Assembly (NCBI GenBank): GCA_964487605.1
Contig: CAZARU010000030.1
Span: 4,247 to 68,246 of the forward strand
DNA: 64,000 bases
Reading direction: 5' to 3'
Source of the DNA: JAJDAH01 sp964487605
GTDB taxonomy: Bacteria > Myxococcota_A > Polyangia > Polyangiales > Polyangiaceae
Positions 49,545 through 58,224 of the stretch are shown here, in pieces. The stretch's first letter is position 1. Each line of letters begins with the position of its first letter. Below the pieces are notes generated by a model that did no database searches, was not told the origin of the DNA, and worked only from the letters and a program-made list of their open reading frames with translations. The position numbers and the translations under genes are program-made.

Positions 49545-52409
49545 ATGTCGCTCGCTCGCCTCTTCCACGTCGCCGCCCTGCCCGCCGCCGTCGCTTGCCT
49601 GGCGGGCCCGGCGGCCGCTCACACTCCGACCGTCGATGGGTCGGCGGCGGACTGGTTCGGCGCGACGACGGCGACCGACAACCTGGGGATCTTGCGACGC
49701 GGCGCCGCGACTCGAGGCGAGTACGTCTGGAAGGATGCGACCGCAGACGCTCGGACCGACTTCTCCACGCCCGAGGACATCGCGGACCTTCGGGAGGTGC
49801 GCGTGACCGGCGACGCGACGAAGCTTTACGTCCTGATCGTCCTCGGCGCGCCGGCCACCGGGGGCGCGAACCCGGTTCAGATCCAGATTGCACTCGACCT
49901 CGACCGCGCGGCGGGAAGCGGTGAGGAGTTCCTGGACGGACTGGGCGACACGCGGGTGAACCAGGCGGCGCGGTGGGAGTACCTGGTTCAGACCCTGTTC
50001 GGCCAGGCCGCGAACACGGCGAGACTCCGCGGCGCCGGCTTCACCACGCTCGGACCCGTCACCGTGGCGGAGGGTGCGACCGGCGTCGTCGAGTTCGAAA
50101 TCCCGTGGGCGGATCTCGGCCTCTCCGGGCCGCCGACGTCGCCCCTGCGGTTCTCGATCGCGACCTTCCGCGACGTCGTCGGCGACGATCTGGTGGCGGA
50201 CATCGCAGGCGTCCCGGACGCGCTCGACGTCGTGACGGACTACGGCGATCCCTCCGCCTCGGCGTACCCGAACACCCTCGCGGAATTCGGAGCCGGCGAC
50301 GACACCATCGGCCACCATTTCGACGTCCATTTCGGAGCCACCGGCGAACCGCGAGCGCCGCTGGTCATCACGCGATTCTCCTCCGACCGCACCGCGGCGC
50401 AGGGGGGCGACTGGATCTCGGTGCGCAACGTGACGGCGGGCGCGATCTCGCTGGACGGCCACTTGCTCGGTGACGAGGAGACGCCCGACGGCGGCGAGGC
50501 GATGCGTACGTTTCCCCCCGGACTGACCCTCGCTGCGGGACAAGCCATCGTCATCGCGCGAGACGGCGCGGACTACCAGACCGGCTACACCGCGCTTCCC
50601 GACGCAGAGTTCATCGACGGCACGGCGGCACCGAACCTGACGTCGTTCGCGAACTGGGCCACCGGGGCCCTCACCCTTTCGGCCACCGGAGACGAGATCC
50701 TGCTGCTGGACGCGAGTCGGACGATCATCGACGTCGCGACCTGGGGAACCGCAGCGTACCCGGGCGTGACCCCCATGACGCCCGCGCCGGGTCCGGGAAC
50801 GGACGCCTCGCGTGACGAGACGGACACCGACACGGACGACTGTGACGTCGATTTCCGGATCGTGCAGTGCAACTCCGACGCGGAATGCGCCGGGTGCGAG
50901 GTGTGCCAGGGGTTCGTGTGCGTGACGGCACCCGACGGTACCGGATGCGACGACGGTGACCTCTGCACGGTCACCGACGCGTGCTCGGGCGGGACGTGCG
51001 CCGGGACCGCGAAGGACTGCTCCGCCTCGGCCACGGCTTGCGAGAACGGCGTCTGCAACGCGGGGACCGGCGCCTGCGAAGCGCAGCCGAAGTCCGACGG
51101 CGCGAGCTGCGACGACGGAGACCCGTGTACGGAGACCGACGTCTGCACCGGCGGCACGTGCGCGGGATCCGCGAAGGACTGCTCGGGCGCAGCCGACGCC
51201 TGCAACGACGGGTCCTGCAACGTGGCCACCGGCGCCTGCGAACCGTCGCCGAAAGCCGACGGGACGGCGTGCGACGACGGCTCGCCCTGTACGCTGTCCG
51301 ACGCGTGCGCGTCCGGGAGCTGCGCGGGCACGGCCAAGGACTGTTCCGCCTCGGGCAACGCGTGCAACGACGGCGCCTGCAACGCGATCACCGGCGCGTG
51401 CGAGCCTCTGCCGAAGGCCGACGGGACGCCGTGCGACGACGGAATCGCCTGTTCGGACGCCGACCAGTGCACCAGCGGCGCGTGCGCCGGTGCGCTGAAA
51501 GACTGCTCGAACCTCGACGACCGGTGCAACGTGGGCGTCTGCAACGCGGTGAGCGGGCAGTGCGGTCGGGTTCCCTACGCCAACGGTACGCGGTGCAACG
51601 ACTCGAACCCATGCACGACGAACGACGAGTGCACGGCGGGCACCTGCGACGGCACGCCCGTGATCGCGGGAACCCCGTGCAACGACGAGTGCAACGTCGG
51701 CACGTGCAGCGCGACCACGGGGCTGTGCGACAGGATCCCGCGGGCCGACGGCACCACGTGCGACGACGGAGATCTGTGCTCGGAGAACGACACCTGTACC
51801 GCGGGCGCGTGCGCCGGCGCGGTCGTCAACTGCTCGTCCCTCACCGACGAGTGCAACGTCGGAACCTGCGACGTCGCGGGCGGGTGCGTCGCCGTACCCG
51901 TGCCGGACGGCACCGCGTGCACCGGCGGGACGTGCCAGGGCGGCGCTTGCAGCGTTCCAGCCGACGCTGGCGTCGACGGTGCAGCGGGCGCGGCGGGCGC
52001 AGCCGGCGCGGGTGGCACGAGCGGCGCGGCAGGTTCGGCCGGAGGTGGAGCCGCCGGGCAAGACGGAGGCGTCGCGGGGCTCGGCGGAAGCGGCGGCGAC
52101 TCGGGCGCTGGCGGGACCGCCACGGCGGGCGCTGGCGGCGCGAGTCCCGACGGCGGAGCAGGAACCACCTCCGCAGGCGCCGGCGGAACCGGCGGAACCG
52201 GCGGGACGTTCGTCGGCGGCGCGGGCGGAGTGTCGGGGACGGGCGCAACGGCGGACAGCGGAACGGCCGGAACGGGAGGCTCGAAGTCCTCCACGTCGGG
52301 CGACGACGGCGGCTGCGGCTGCCGCGTCCCGGCGCGGCGCGCCCCGTCTGCACCCGCGGTGCTCGCCGTGACGGCGCTGGCCGCGCTGCTGCGACGTCGC
52401 AGGCGCTGA
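49545..52409 (+). CDS. Large exported protein with lamin-tail-like domain, cysteine repeats and MYXO-CTERM end
   Basis: The 954-residue protein has a Sec signal (LPAAVACLAGPAAAHT). A beta-rich domain (about 30-270) comes next, followed by a lamin-tail-like domain (about 275-410; FSSDRTAAQGGDWISVRNVT and HLLGDEETPDGGE). About nine cysteine-rich repeats follow (about 440-800; DGTGCDDGDLCTVTDACSGG, then CAGTAKDCS). A Gly/Ala-rich stalk ends in GGCGCRVP, one hydrophobic helix (APAVLAVTALAALL) and RRRRR, which is a MYXO-CTERM-like sorting signal handled by myxosortase-type enzymes. It should be surface-exposed. No sortase or rhombosortase gene is seen in the window. It is divergent from the FHA regulator. 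Confidence 0.9.
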   Translation: MSLARLFHVAALPAAVACLAGPAAAHTPTVDGSAADWFGATTATDNLGILRRGAATRGEYVWKDATADARTDFSTPEDIADLREVRVTGDATKLYVLIVLGAPATGGANPVQIQIALDLDRAAGSGEEFLDGLGDTRVNQAARWEYLVQTLFGQAANTARLRGAGFTTLGPVTVAEGATGVVEFEIPWADLGLSGPPTSPLRFSIATFRDVVGDDLVADIAGVPDALDVVTDYGDPSASAYPNTLAEFGAGDDTIGHHFDVHFGATGEPRAPLVITRFSSDRTAAQGGDWISVRNVTAGAISLDGHLLGDEETPDGGEAMRTFPPGLTLAAGQAIVIARDGADYQTGYTALPDAEFIDGTAAPNLTSFANWATGALTLSATGDEILLLDASRTIIDVATWGTAAYPGVTPMTPAPGPGTDASRDETDTDTDDCDVDFRIVQCNSDAECAGCEVCQGFVCVTAPDGTGCDDGDLCTVTDACSGGTCAGTAKDCSASATACENGVCNAGTGACEAQPKSDGASCDDGDPCTETDVCTGGTCAGSAKDCSGAADACNDGSCNVATGACEPSPKADGTACDDGSPCTLSDACASGSCAGTAKDCSASGNACNDGACNAITGACEPLPKADGTPCDDGIACSDADQCTSGACAGALKDCSNLDDRCNVGVCNAVSGQCGRVPYANGTRCNDSNPCTTNDECTAGTCDGTPVIAGTPCNDECNVGTCSATTGLCDRIPRADGTTCDDGDLCSENDTCTAGACAGAVVNCSSLTDECNVGTCDVAGGCVAVPVPDGTACTGGTCQGGACSVPADAGVDGAAGAAGAAGAGGTSGAAGSAGGGAAGQDGGVAGLGGSGGDSGAGGTATAGAGGASPDGGAGTTSAGAGGTGGTGGTFVGGAGGVSGTGATADSGTAGTGGSKSSTSGDDGGCGCRVPARRAPSAPAVLAVTALAALLRRRRR
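50941..51960 (+). repeat. Cysteine-rich repeat array inside the MYXO-CTERM-like protein gene
   Basis: A segment of about 1 kb encodes consecutive cysteine-rich units with recurring DGxxCDDGxxC and CxGACExxPKxDGT patterns. Units are about 40 residues. Copies are similar in codon usage but not identical at the base level. The array forms the middle of the 954-residue surface protein. Confidence 0.8.
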
Positions 52410-52420
52410 CCGAGGGTCAG
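52406..52420. terminator. Short hairpin spanning two convergent stop codons
   Basis: CTGACC (52406-52411), GAG loop and GGTCAG (52415-52420) form a 6-base stem that contains both the TGA of the MYXO-CTERM-like protein gene and the stop of the SDR gene. No T-tract follows on either strand, so termination function is uncertain. Confidence 0.35.
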
Positions 52421-53187
52421 AACCCGGTCCCGACCGCGCGACCCCCGTCCACGCAGAGCACCTGACCGGTGACGAGATCCGATCCCGCGACGAGGCTCAC
52501 AATCGCCGCCGCGACGTCCTCGGGTGTGCACACCTTCCCCAGCACCGCTCGCTGCTCCATGGCGGACTTGACCGCGTCGTAGCGCTCCCCCAGTCCGTCC
52601 CGGAGCCAGCTTCCGTCGATGAAGCCGGGGGCGACGGCGTTCACGCGAACCGCCGGCGCCAGGACGCGCGCCAGCGCGACGGTGAGGTTGTTGAGGGCAG
52701 CTTTCGACGCGCAGTACGGAATCGAGCTTCCGGTTGCTGCGAAGGCCGCCATGCTCGAGACGTTGACGATCTCGCCGTCACCGTGGGCCGTCAGCGCAGC
52801 GCGTGCCGCGCGCGCCATTCCGAAGGGGCCCTGGAGATTCACTCGAAAGATGCGATCCCAGTCGTCCGGACCGACGGCATCCAGGTCGCCGTGCGGGATG
52901 AACGACGTCGTGGCGGCGTTGTTCACGAGCACGTCCAGTCGCCCCATCGCGGCGAGCGTCTGCGAGACGAGCCGGCGGCACTCCTCGTCCCGCGAAACGT
53001 CCGCCTGGATCACGACGGCCGCGACGCCGTGGGCGCGCGCCTGCTCGGCAGTGCTCTCCGCGCCGTCGCGTGACCGGGAGTAATTGACGACGACGGCGCA
53101 ATCGCGCTCCGCCAGCGCAAGGGCAGTGGCGCTTCCGACGCCGGTCCCGCCGCCGGTCACGAGAGCGACCTTTCCCGCGAGCTTCAC
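52417..53187 (-). CDS. SDR-family oxidoreductase
   Basis: The 256-residue protein from the GTG at 53187 has the SDR hallmarks: VALVTGGGTGVGSATALAL (cofactor loop), ADVSRDEE, NNAATTSF, EIVNVSSMAAF with the catalytic Ser, and YCASKAALNNLTVALA with the YxxxK pair. The end CVDGGRAVGTGF is typical of the FabG/3-ketoacyl or glucose-dehydrogenase-like group. It probably reduces a keto group with NAD(P)H. It overlaps the upstream hydrolase gene by 4 bases (GTGA) and is the last gene of that operon. The longer frame to 53808 overlaps the hydrolase and is rejected. Confidence 0.92.
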   Translation of the reverse strand: MKLAGKVALVTGGGTGVGSATALALAERDCAVVVNYSRSRDGAESTAEQARAHGVAAVVIQADVSRDEECRRLVSQTLAAMGRLDVLVNNAATTSFIPHGDLDAVGPDDWDRIFRVNLQGPFGMARAARAALTAHGDGEIVNVSSMAAFAATGSSIPYCASKAALNNLTVALARVLAPAVRVNAVAPGFIDGSWLRDGLGERYDAVKSAMEQRAVLGKVCTPEDVAAAIVSLVAGSDLVTGQVLCVDGGRAVGTGF

Positions 53188-54419
53188 GACGACGCGCCTT
53201 CCAGCCCGAAGAACCGCCGGACGTGCGCGTGGGTGACGTCCGGCGCCTCGAACTGCGGCACGTGCCCGCAGTCGTCGAGGACGATCGAGACCGCCTCGGG
53301 AACCGCCGTCTCGACATGCCGTGCGAACCCCGCCGGAACCAGGATGTCCCGGTCTCCCCAGAGGAACAGCGCGGGGCGGGTGAGCTCGCGCAACCGATTC
53401 CAGAATCCCTCCTCTCCGAAGGGATCGTCCAGATAGATCTGCCGCGCGGCGGAGTAGAACGCCACGCGCGCGCGGGCGTCGGAGAACACTCGAAGGAACT
53501 CGTCCACGGCCGCCTCGTACCAGCTTGGCGGTACGCGATCGCTCCTCGAGAAGATCTGCTGGAGCACACCCATGACGAGCGAGCGGGGCACCGGCACCGG
53601 AAAGGCGCCGAGCTCCGGGCGCGCCATCTTCACGAACGGCACGAACTGCCGGAACCGGCGGAAGGCCATCGCGGGAGCGAAGAGCGCCAAGCGGTCCACG
53701 CGCTCGGGGAAGCGGAGCGCGACCTCGAGGGAGATCCGACCGCCCATCGAGTTGCCGACGAAGTGCGCCCGCTCGATGCCCAGCTGATCCAGCAGATCGG
53801 GCACCCACTTCGCGAAGAATCCCGCGTGGTAGGCCCGAACGGGCTTCGAGGACTCCCCGAAGCCAGGGAGGTCCACCGCGACGACGCGATGGTCACCCGA
53901 GAGCGCCATCATCGTGGGCAGCATGGAGGCCGCCATGGCGCCCAGGCCGTGCAGGAGCACGACGGGCGGTCCGACGCCGGCCTCCAGGTAGAACGTGTCG
54001 ATGCCGCCCGCCACGATCCGATGTGGGCGCGGAAACTCCGGCGGGCGCGGCGCGGCGATGAGCCCCTCGAGCTTCATCGCCAGCGCGATGCTGCCGCGCA
54101 CCCGGAGAAACCCCTTCAGCCACGTCTCCGCTCCGCACCGGCTTCCTTCGAGGATCTCGGCCAGCGTCTCCGGGTCCGTGTAGACCGTGCCCGTGGGTCT
54201 CCGTGTGGTGCCCTCCTCGATGCGGACGCTGCGGCCCCGCGCGCGCACGGTCCAGCTTCCGGCCGCTCCGGCGTCCAGGACGAGATCGCTGTGCGCGTCC
54301 TCGTTCCACGGCCAAACGTTCACGATGTTGTCGCGGAGCGCGCGCTCGATGCGCACGCGAGGGGACTCGCCGATGCCCGGCGGCCGCGGCGTCGAGCTCG
54401 GCGAGAGCCGGTCGGTCAC
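53184..54419 (-). CDS. SCP2-like / alpha-beta hydrolase fusion
   Basis: The 411-residue protein from the GTG at 54419 has a sterol-carrier-like (SCP2) N-domain (about 20-120; SDLVLDAGAAGSWTVRARG, ILEGSRCGAETWLKG). An alpha/beta hydrolase domain (about 125-411) follows. The oxyanion region is VVLLHGLGAMA, the nucleophile elbow GNSMGG contains S224, the acid is GDRDILVP and the catalytic His is DDCGHVPQFEAP, so the triad is complete. The N-domain could deliver a hydrophobic acyl substrate. It is translationally coupled to an 85-residue upstream protein and to the SDR downstream. The substrate is unknown; an ester or a lipid is likely. Confidence 0.9.
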   Translation of the reverse strand: MTDRLSPSSTPRPPGIGESPRVRIERALRDNIVNVWPWNEDAHSDLVLDAGAAGSWTVRARGRSVRIEEGTTRRPTGTVYTDPETLAEILEGSRCGAETWLKGFLRVRGSIALAMKLEGLIAAPRPPEFPRPHRIVAGGIDTFYLEAGVGPPVVLLHGLGAMAASMLPTMMALSGDHRVVAVDLPGFGESSKPVRAYHAGFFAKWVPDLLDQLGIERAHFVGNSMGGRISLEVALRFPERVDRLALFAPAMAFRRFRQFVPFVKMARPELGAFPVPVPRSLVMGVLQQIFSRSDRVPPSWYEAAVDEFLRVFSDARARVAFYSAARQIYLDDPFGEEGFWNRLRELTRPALFLWGDRDILVPAGFARHVETAVPEAVSIVLDDCGHVPQFEAPDVTHAHVRRFFGLEGASS

Positions 54420-54673
54420 TCTGCGCGACCCTTGCGCCTCGCGGCGTCCAACTCGATCTCGGACTCGGGAACGTCGTGTCGCAGCGGATCGACGTCTTGC
54501 AGCGTCGGCATCGCTTCGCGCGCCACGTCCAGGGTGGGCATGGCTTGCCGTGACTCGTCGAGCGTGAGCGACGGCACGTCGTACGGCGGACGCCGGTCGC
54601 CCACGAGATCCGGCCACGCGGGATCCCACGAGAAACGGAGGGCGTCGCCACCCGGACCACTCTTCGCCGTCAC
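54416..54673 (-). CDS. Small unknown protein coupled to the SCP2-hydrolase
   Basis: The 85-residue soluble protein begins at a GTG at 54673 and ends in a GTGA overlap with the hydrolase start, which is the main support for calling it real. It contains a short internal repeat (AMPTLDVARE, then AMPTLQDVD) and an acidic, basic-ended tail (EIELDAARRKGRAE). No family is recognised. It opens the three-gene minus-strand operon. Confidence 0.55.
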   Translation of the reverse strand: MTAKSGPGGDALRFSWDPAWPDLVGDRRPPYDVPSLTLDESRQAMPTLDVAREAMPTLQDVDPLRHDVPESEIELDAARRKGRAE

Positions 54674-54903
54674 CGGCGAAATCCTAGTACCGCGCACCCG
54701 AAGTTCCTACGCTAGGAACCGCCATGGTGCGTCGCCGACGGCGAGCGCCGTGTACCGACGCGCCTTCCGAGCAAGGGCCGAGCAAGTCCGCAGAATCGCT
54801 CCGGAGTCGACCGAACCTCGGCCGAGGCGACGTTCCGAGCGGCGGCCAGGCGCCGAATTTGGCATCCTTCCAGGCTACGGCGGTGCGCTCGACCGCGAGT
54901 CTC

Positions 54904-57900
54904 ATGGCGATCTCCCTGCACCGCCTGCGCCTGACGCCGGGCCTCGTCGTCGTCGGCGTGCTCCTGCCGATGGCTTGCTCGCTCGGCGCCGACCTCGACG
55001 CGCTGCGTGCAGGTGCCGGCGGAGCAGCGGGCCCGGAAGCCGGCGCCGACGCCGCGGGTGGCTCTCGACCGGACGCGATGGGAGGCGCGTCGGGAGTCGG
55101 CGGCACCGCGGCTTCCTCGGGGATCGGCGGCGCGGCGGGCGCGCCAGCGGACGCCGGGGTCGACGCGGGGCCGTGCACGTCCACCGAGATGCGCTGCGAC
55201 GGGCACTGCGTGACCACGGCGACGAATCCGGAGCACTGCGGTGGGTGCGGAACGGAGTGCACGGCGCCGAGCGGCGGTACGCCGGTGTGCGCTGCGGGCA
55301 CCTGCGACTTCGTCTGCGGCTCGCTCGAGCGCTGCGGCGCGCGCTGCATCGACCTCGAGGGCGATCCGGCGAACTGCGGCAGCTGCGGCAACGAGTGCCC
55401 GCCGGTCAGCGATGGCCAGCCCACGTGCACGGCGCTGGGCTGCGGTGTCTCGTGCGGGGCCGGCTTCGAGGAGTGTGCCGGCCTGTGCGCCGACGTCACC
55501 AGCGATCCGAAGAACTGCGGAGCGTGCCGCAACGCGTGCCCCACGACGCAGGTGTGCGGCGCGAGCACGTGCAGCGACTCGTGCCCCCCTTCGCTCGACG
55601 ATTGCAGCGGAGCGTGCGTCGAACTCGACACGTCCGTGGCGCACTGCGGGGCCTGCGGGAACCGGTGCCCGGCGCCTCCGAACGGAAGCGCGACGTGTAC
55701 CGCAGGGGTCTGCGGGGTCGCGTGCAACGGCGGCTACACGCCCTGCGGCAGCGTCTGCGTGAACACCGCCGTCGACCCGGCCAACTGCGGTGCGTGCGGC
55801 ACGGCGTGCAACACCCCGGCGAACGGCGTCGCCACGTGCGCGGCCTCGGCGTGCGGCGTAGCGTGCAACGCGGGCTTCGCGAACTGCGGCGGCGCGTGCG
55901 TGGACACGGCGACGCACCCCGGACACTGCGGCGGCTGCGGCAATCCATGCACGGGCGGCCAGGTGTGCAATCAGGGGTCGTGCACTTCGACGTGCCCGTC
56001 CGGCACGACCAACTGCGACGGCGCCTGCGTGGACACCGCCTCCAGCCCGTCGAACTGCGGGGCCTGCGGCAACGCGTGTTCCACGACCCCGAACGGCACC
56101 GCCACCTGCGCGGCCGGCGCGTGCGACGTCTCTTGCGCTTCGGGCTTCACGAAGTGCGGAGGTGCGTGCCTGAACACGACGAGCGACCCGACGAACTGCG
56201 GCGCCTGCGCGAACGCCTGCTCGGTACCGGCGAACGGCGGCGCCACGTGCAGCACCGGTCAGTGCGGCATCGCGTGCAACTCCGGCTTCACGCGCTGCGG
56301 CACGGCGTGCGTGGACACGGGCACCAGCACGGCTCACTGCGGCCGCTGCGACGCGCCCTGCTCGGGCAACGAGGTGTGCTCGGGAGGTTCGTGCACGGTG
56401 AGCTGCTCCGGCACGGAGGTGGACTGCAGCGGCTCCTGCGTGAACACCGCCACGAATCCGGCGCATTGCGGCGCCTGCGACGACGCGTGCCCCGTGCCGA
56501 CCGGCTCGGTGGCCACGTGTTCGGCGCAGACGTGCGGGTTCACGTGCAACGCCGGACTCACGAAGTGCGGGTCGGCGTGCCTCGCGACGTCCACTCACCT
56601 GGACAACTGCGGCGCGTGCGGCAACGCCTGCCCCGCCGTGACGAACGGGACCCGGACGTGCGTGGGCGGGCAGTGCGGGGTCTCCTGCAACGCGGGGTTC
56701 TCCGCCTGCGCGGGAAACTGCGTGGACACGGCCACGAACACGTCGCACTGCGGCGTCTGCGGCAACGCCTGCCCCGACCGCGCCAATGCGACGAAGTTCT
56801 GCGCCGCGGGCAACTGCGGCTTCGTGTGCAGCCCGGGCTTCGTCGACTGCGACATGACGGCGAGCACCGGCTGCGAGGTGGACACGCGCTCGAGCGTCGG
56901 CCACTGCGGCGCGTGCGGCGTGACATGCACGAACGCCAACGGAACCACGAGCTGCGTCGGCGGCGTGTGCGTCCCCGCGTGCACCGCGGGCTGGGCGAGC
57001 TGCGACTCGGACCCCAGGAACGGATGCGAGACCCAGACGGCGACGAACCCGAGCCACTGCGGCACGTGCGGCAACGTCTGCGGGACCGCGACGCCCCTGT
57101 GCGTCGACGGCGCCTGCGTGGCCAGGCCCGAGACGGTCTCGGCGGGCCTCTTCCACAGCTGCGCCACGCGTTCGAGCGGAGCCACGTACTGCTGGGGCTA
57201 CAACCTGTTCGGCCGGCTGGGGAACGGGACCACCACCAACCAGGACACGGCGACGGCCGTCAGCGGGATCACGAACGGCATGTCCGCGTCGAACCACGGC
57301 TTCGACGACGTCGCCTTCAGCTGCGTGGCCCGGACCAGCGGTCAGGCCGCGTGCTGGGGTCACCGCCGCGAGGGACAGCTCGGCGACGGCGGTGGCTCGG
57401 CCGGTCAGGAGAACAGCCCCAGGACGGTCAGCAACCTCAGCGACGCCGTGCAGCTCGCCGCGGGCACGGCGTCGGCCTGCGCCCGGCGCGCCACGGGACA
57501 GGTGGTGTGCTGGGGTGACCGGGACGAGGGCCGCCTGGGAGACGGCGGTTCGAACGCGGGCTTCTCCGAGATTCCGGTCGCCGTCATCGGCTTCGCCGAC
57601 GCCATCGACGTGTCCGTCGGGCACCGGCACGCGTGTGCCGTGCGCGCCGGAGGCACGGTGATGTGCTGGGGCGATCGCGACCTGGGGCGACTCGGCAACA
57701 ACACCTCCAGCGGCTACACGAGCACACCGACGGCGGTGACCGGGATCACCAACGCGGTCCAGGTGTCGGCGGGCTTCGAGCACACGTGCGCCACCCTGGC
57801 GAACGGCACCGCGCGCTGCTGGGGCCACCGGGTGAACGACCGACTCGGTGATGGCGGCGCGGGGTCCGGGACGTCGCTCACGCCGGTGGTCGTGTCGGGC

Positions 57901-58212
57901 GTCTCCGACGCCGTGCACGTCTCCGCGGGCTGGATTCACTCCTGTGCCGTCCGCGCCACCGGCGGCATCGTGTGCTGGGGGGACCGCTCCAGCGGGCGCA
58001 TAGGGAACGGCGGCAGCACGGCGGGCACCTCCGCCACGGCAACGGCCGTGAGCGTGATCACCGACGCCAAGCGCGTGGACGCCGGGTACCAGCACAGCTG
58101 CGCGACGACGGCCTCGGGGACGTTCTACTGCTGGGGCTACAACGCGTTCGGTCAGCTCGGGGACAACTCCACGACCCAGCGCACGACACCGGTCGCCGTC
58201 CAGGGTATGTGA
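54904..58212 (+). CDS. RCC1-propeller lipoprotein with cysteine-rich repeat stalk
   Basis: The 1102-residue protein from the ATG at 54904 has a lipoprotein signal (GVLLPMACSLGADL) and a Gly/Ala linker. Fourteen cysteine-rich repeats of about 45 residues (about 90-740) follow, each with xxCGxCGxxC plus an interspersed CGVxCNxGF or similar. Seven C-terminal RCC1 repeats (about 740-1102) each carry a C-x-WG signature (for example CWGYN, CWGDR, CWGHR), so one full seven-blade propeller is predicted. The protein is probably extracellular, with the cysteine repeats as a rigid stalk presenting the propeller. Its ligand is unknown. It is 12 bases upstream of prfC, which is unexpected for a housekeeping gene. 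Confidence 0.9.
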   Translation: MAISLHRLRLTPGLVVVGVLLPMACSLGADLDALRAGAGGAAGPEAGADAAGGSRPDAMGGASGVGGTAASSGIGGAAGAPADAGVDAGPCTSTEMRCDGHCVTTATNPEHCGGCGTECTAPSGGTPVCAAGTCDFVCGSLERCGARCIDLEGDPANCGSCGNECPPVSDGQPTCTALGCGVSCGAGFEECAGLCADVTSDPKNCGACRNACPTTQVCGASTCSDSCPPSLDDCSGACVELDTSVAHCGACGNRCPAPPNGSATCTAGVCGVACNGGYTPCGSVCVNTAVDPANCGACGTACNTPANGVATCAASACGVACNAGFANCGGACVDTATHPGHCGGCGNPCTGGQVCNQGSCTSTCPSGTTNCDGACVDTASSPSNCGACGNACSTTPNGTATCAAGACDVSCASGFTKCGGACLNTTSDPTNCGACANACSVPANGGATCSTGQCGIACNSGFTRCGTACVDTGTSTAHCGRCDAPCSGNEVCSGGSCTVSCSGTEVDCSGSCVNTATNPAHCGACDDACPVPTGSVATCSAQTCGFTCNAGLTKCGSACLATSTHLDNCGACGNACPAVTNGTRTCVGGQCGVSCNAGFSACAGNCVDTATNTSHCGVCGNACPDRANATKFCAAGNCGFVCSPGFVDCDMTASTGCEVDTRSSVGHCGACGVTCTNANGTTSCVGGVCVPACTAGWASCDSDPRNGCETQTATNPSHCGTCGNVCGTATPLCVDGACVARPETVSAGLFHSCATRSSGATYCWGYNLFGRLGNGTTTNQDTATAVSGITNGMSASNHGFDDVAFSCVARTSGQAACWGHRREGQLGDGGGSAGQENSPRTVSNLSDAVQLAAGTASACARRATGQVVCWGDRDEGRLGDGGSNAGFSEIPVAVIGFADAIDVSVGHRHACAVRAGGTVMCWGDRDLGRLGNNTSSGYTSTPTAVTGITNAVQVSAGFEHTCATLANGTARCWGHRVNDRLGDGGAGSGTSLTPVVVSGVSDAVHVSAGWIHSCAVRATGGIVCWGDRSSGRIGNGGSTAGTSATATAVSVITDAKRVDAGYQHSCATTASGTFYCWGYNAFGQLGDNSTTQRTTPVAVQGM

Positions 58213-58224
58213 CGGCGGCCCGAC

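Noticed and set aside
49287..52061. Upstream extension of the FHA sigma-54 gene
   Set aside because: The extension is antisense to the MYXO-CTERM-like protein gene and has no FHA-related content before 49286.
54712..58095. Minus-strand open frame of 1127 codons
   Set aside because: It is antisense to the RCC1 lipoprotein, with Arg/Ala/Val-rich low-complexity text and no recognised domain.
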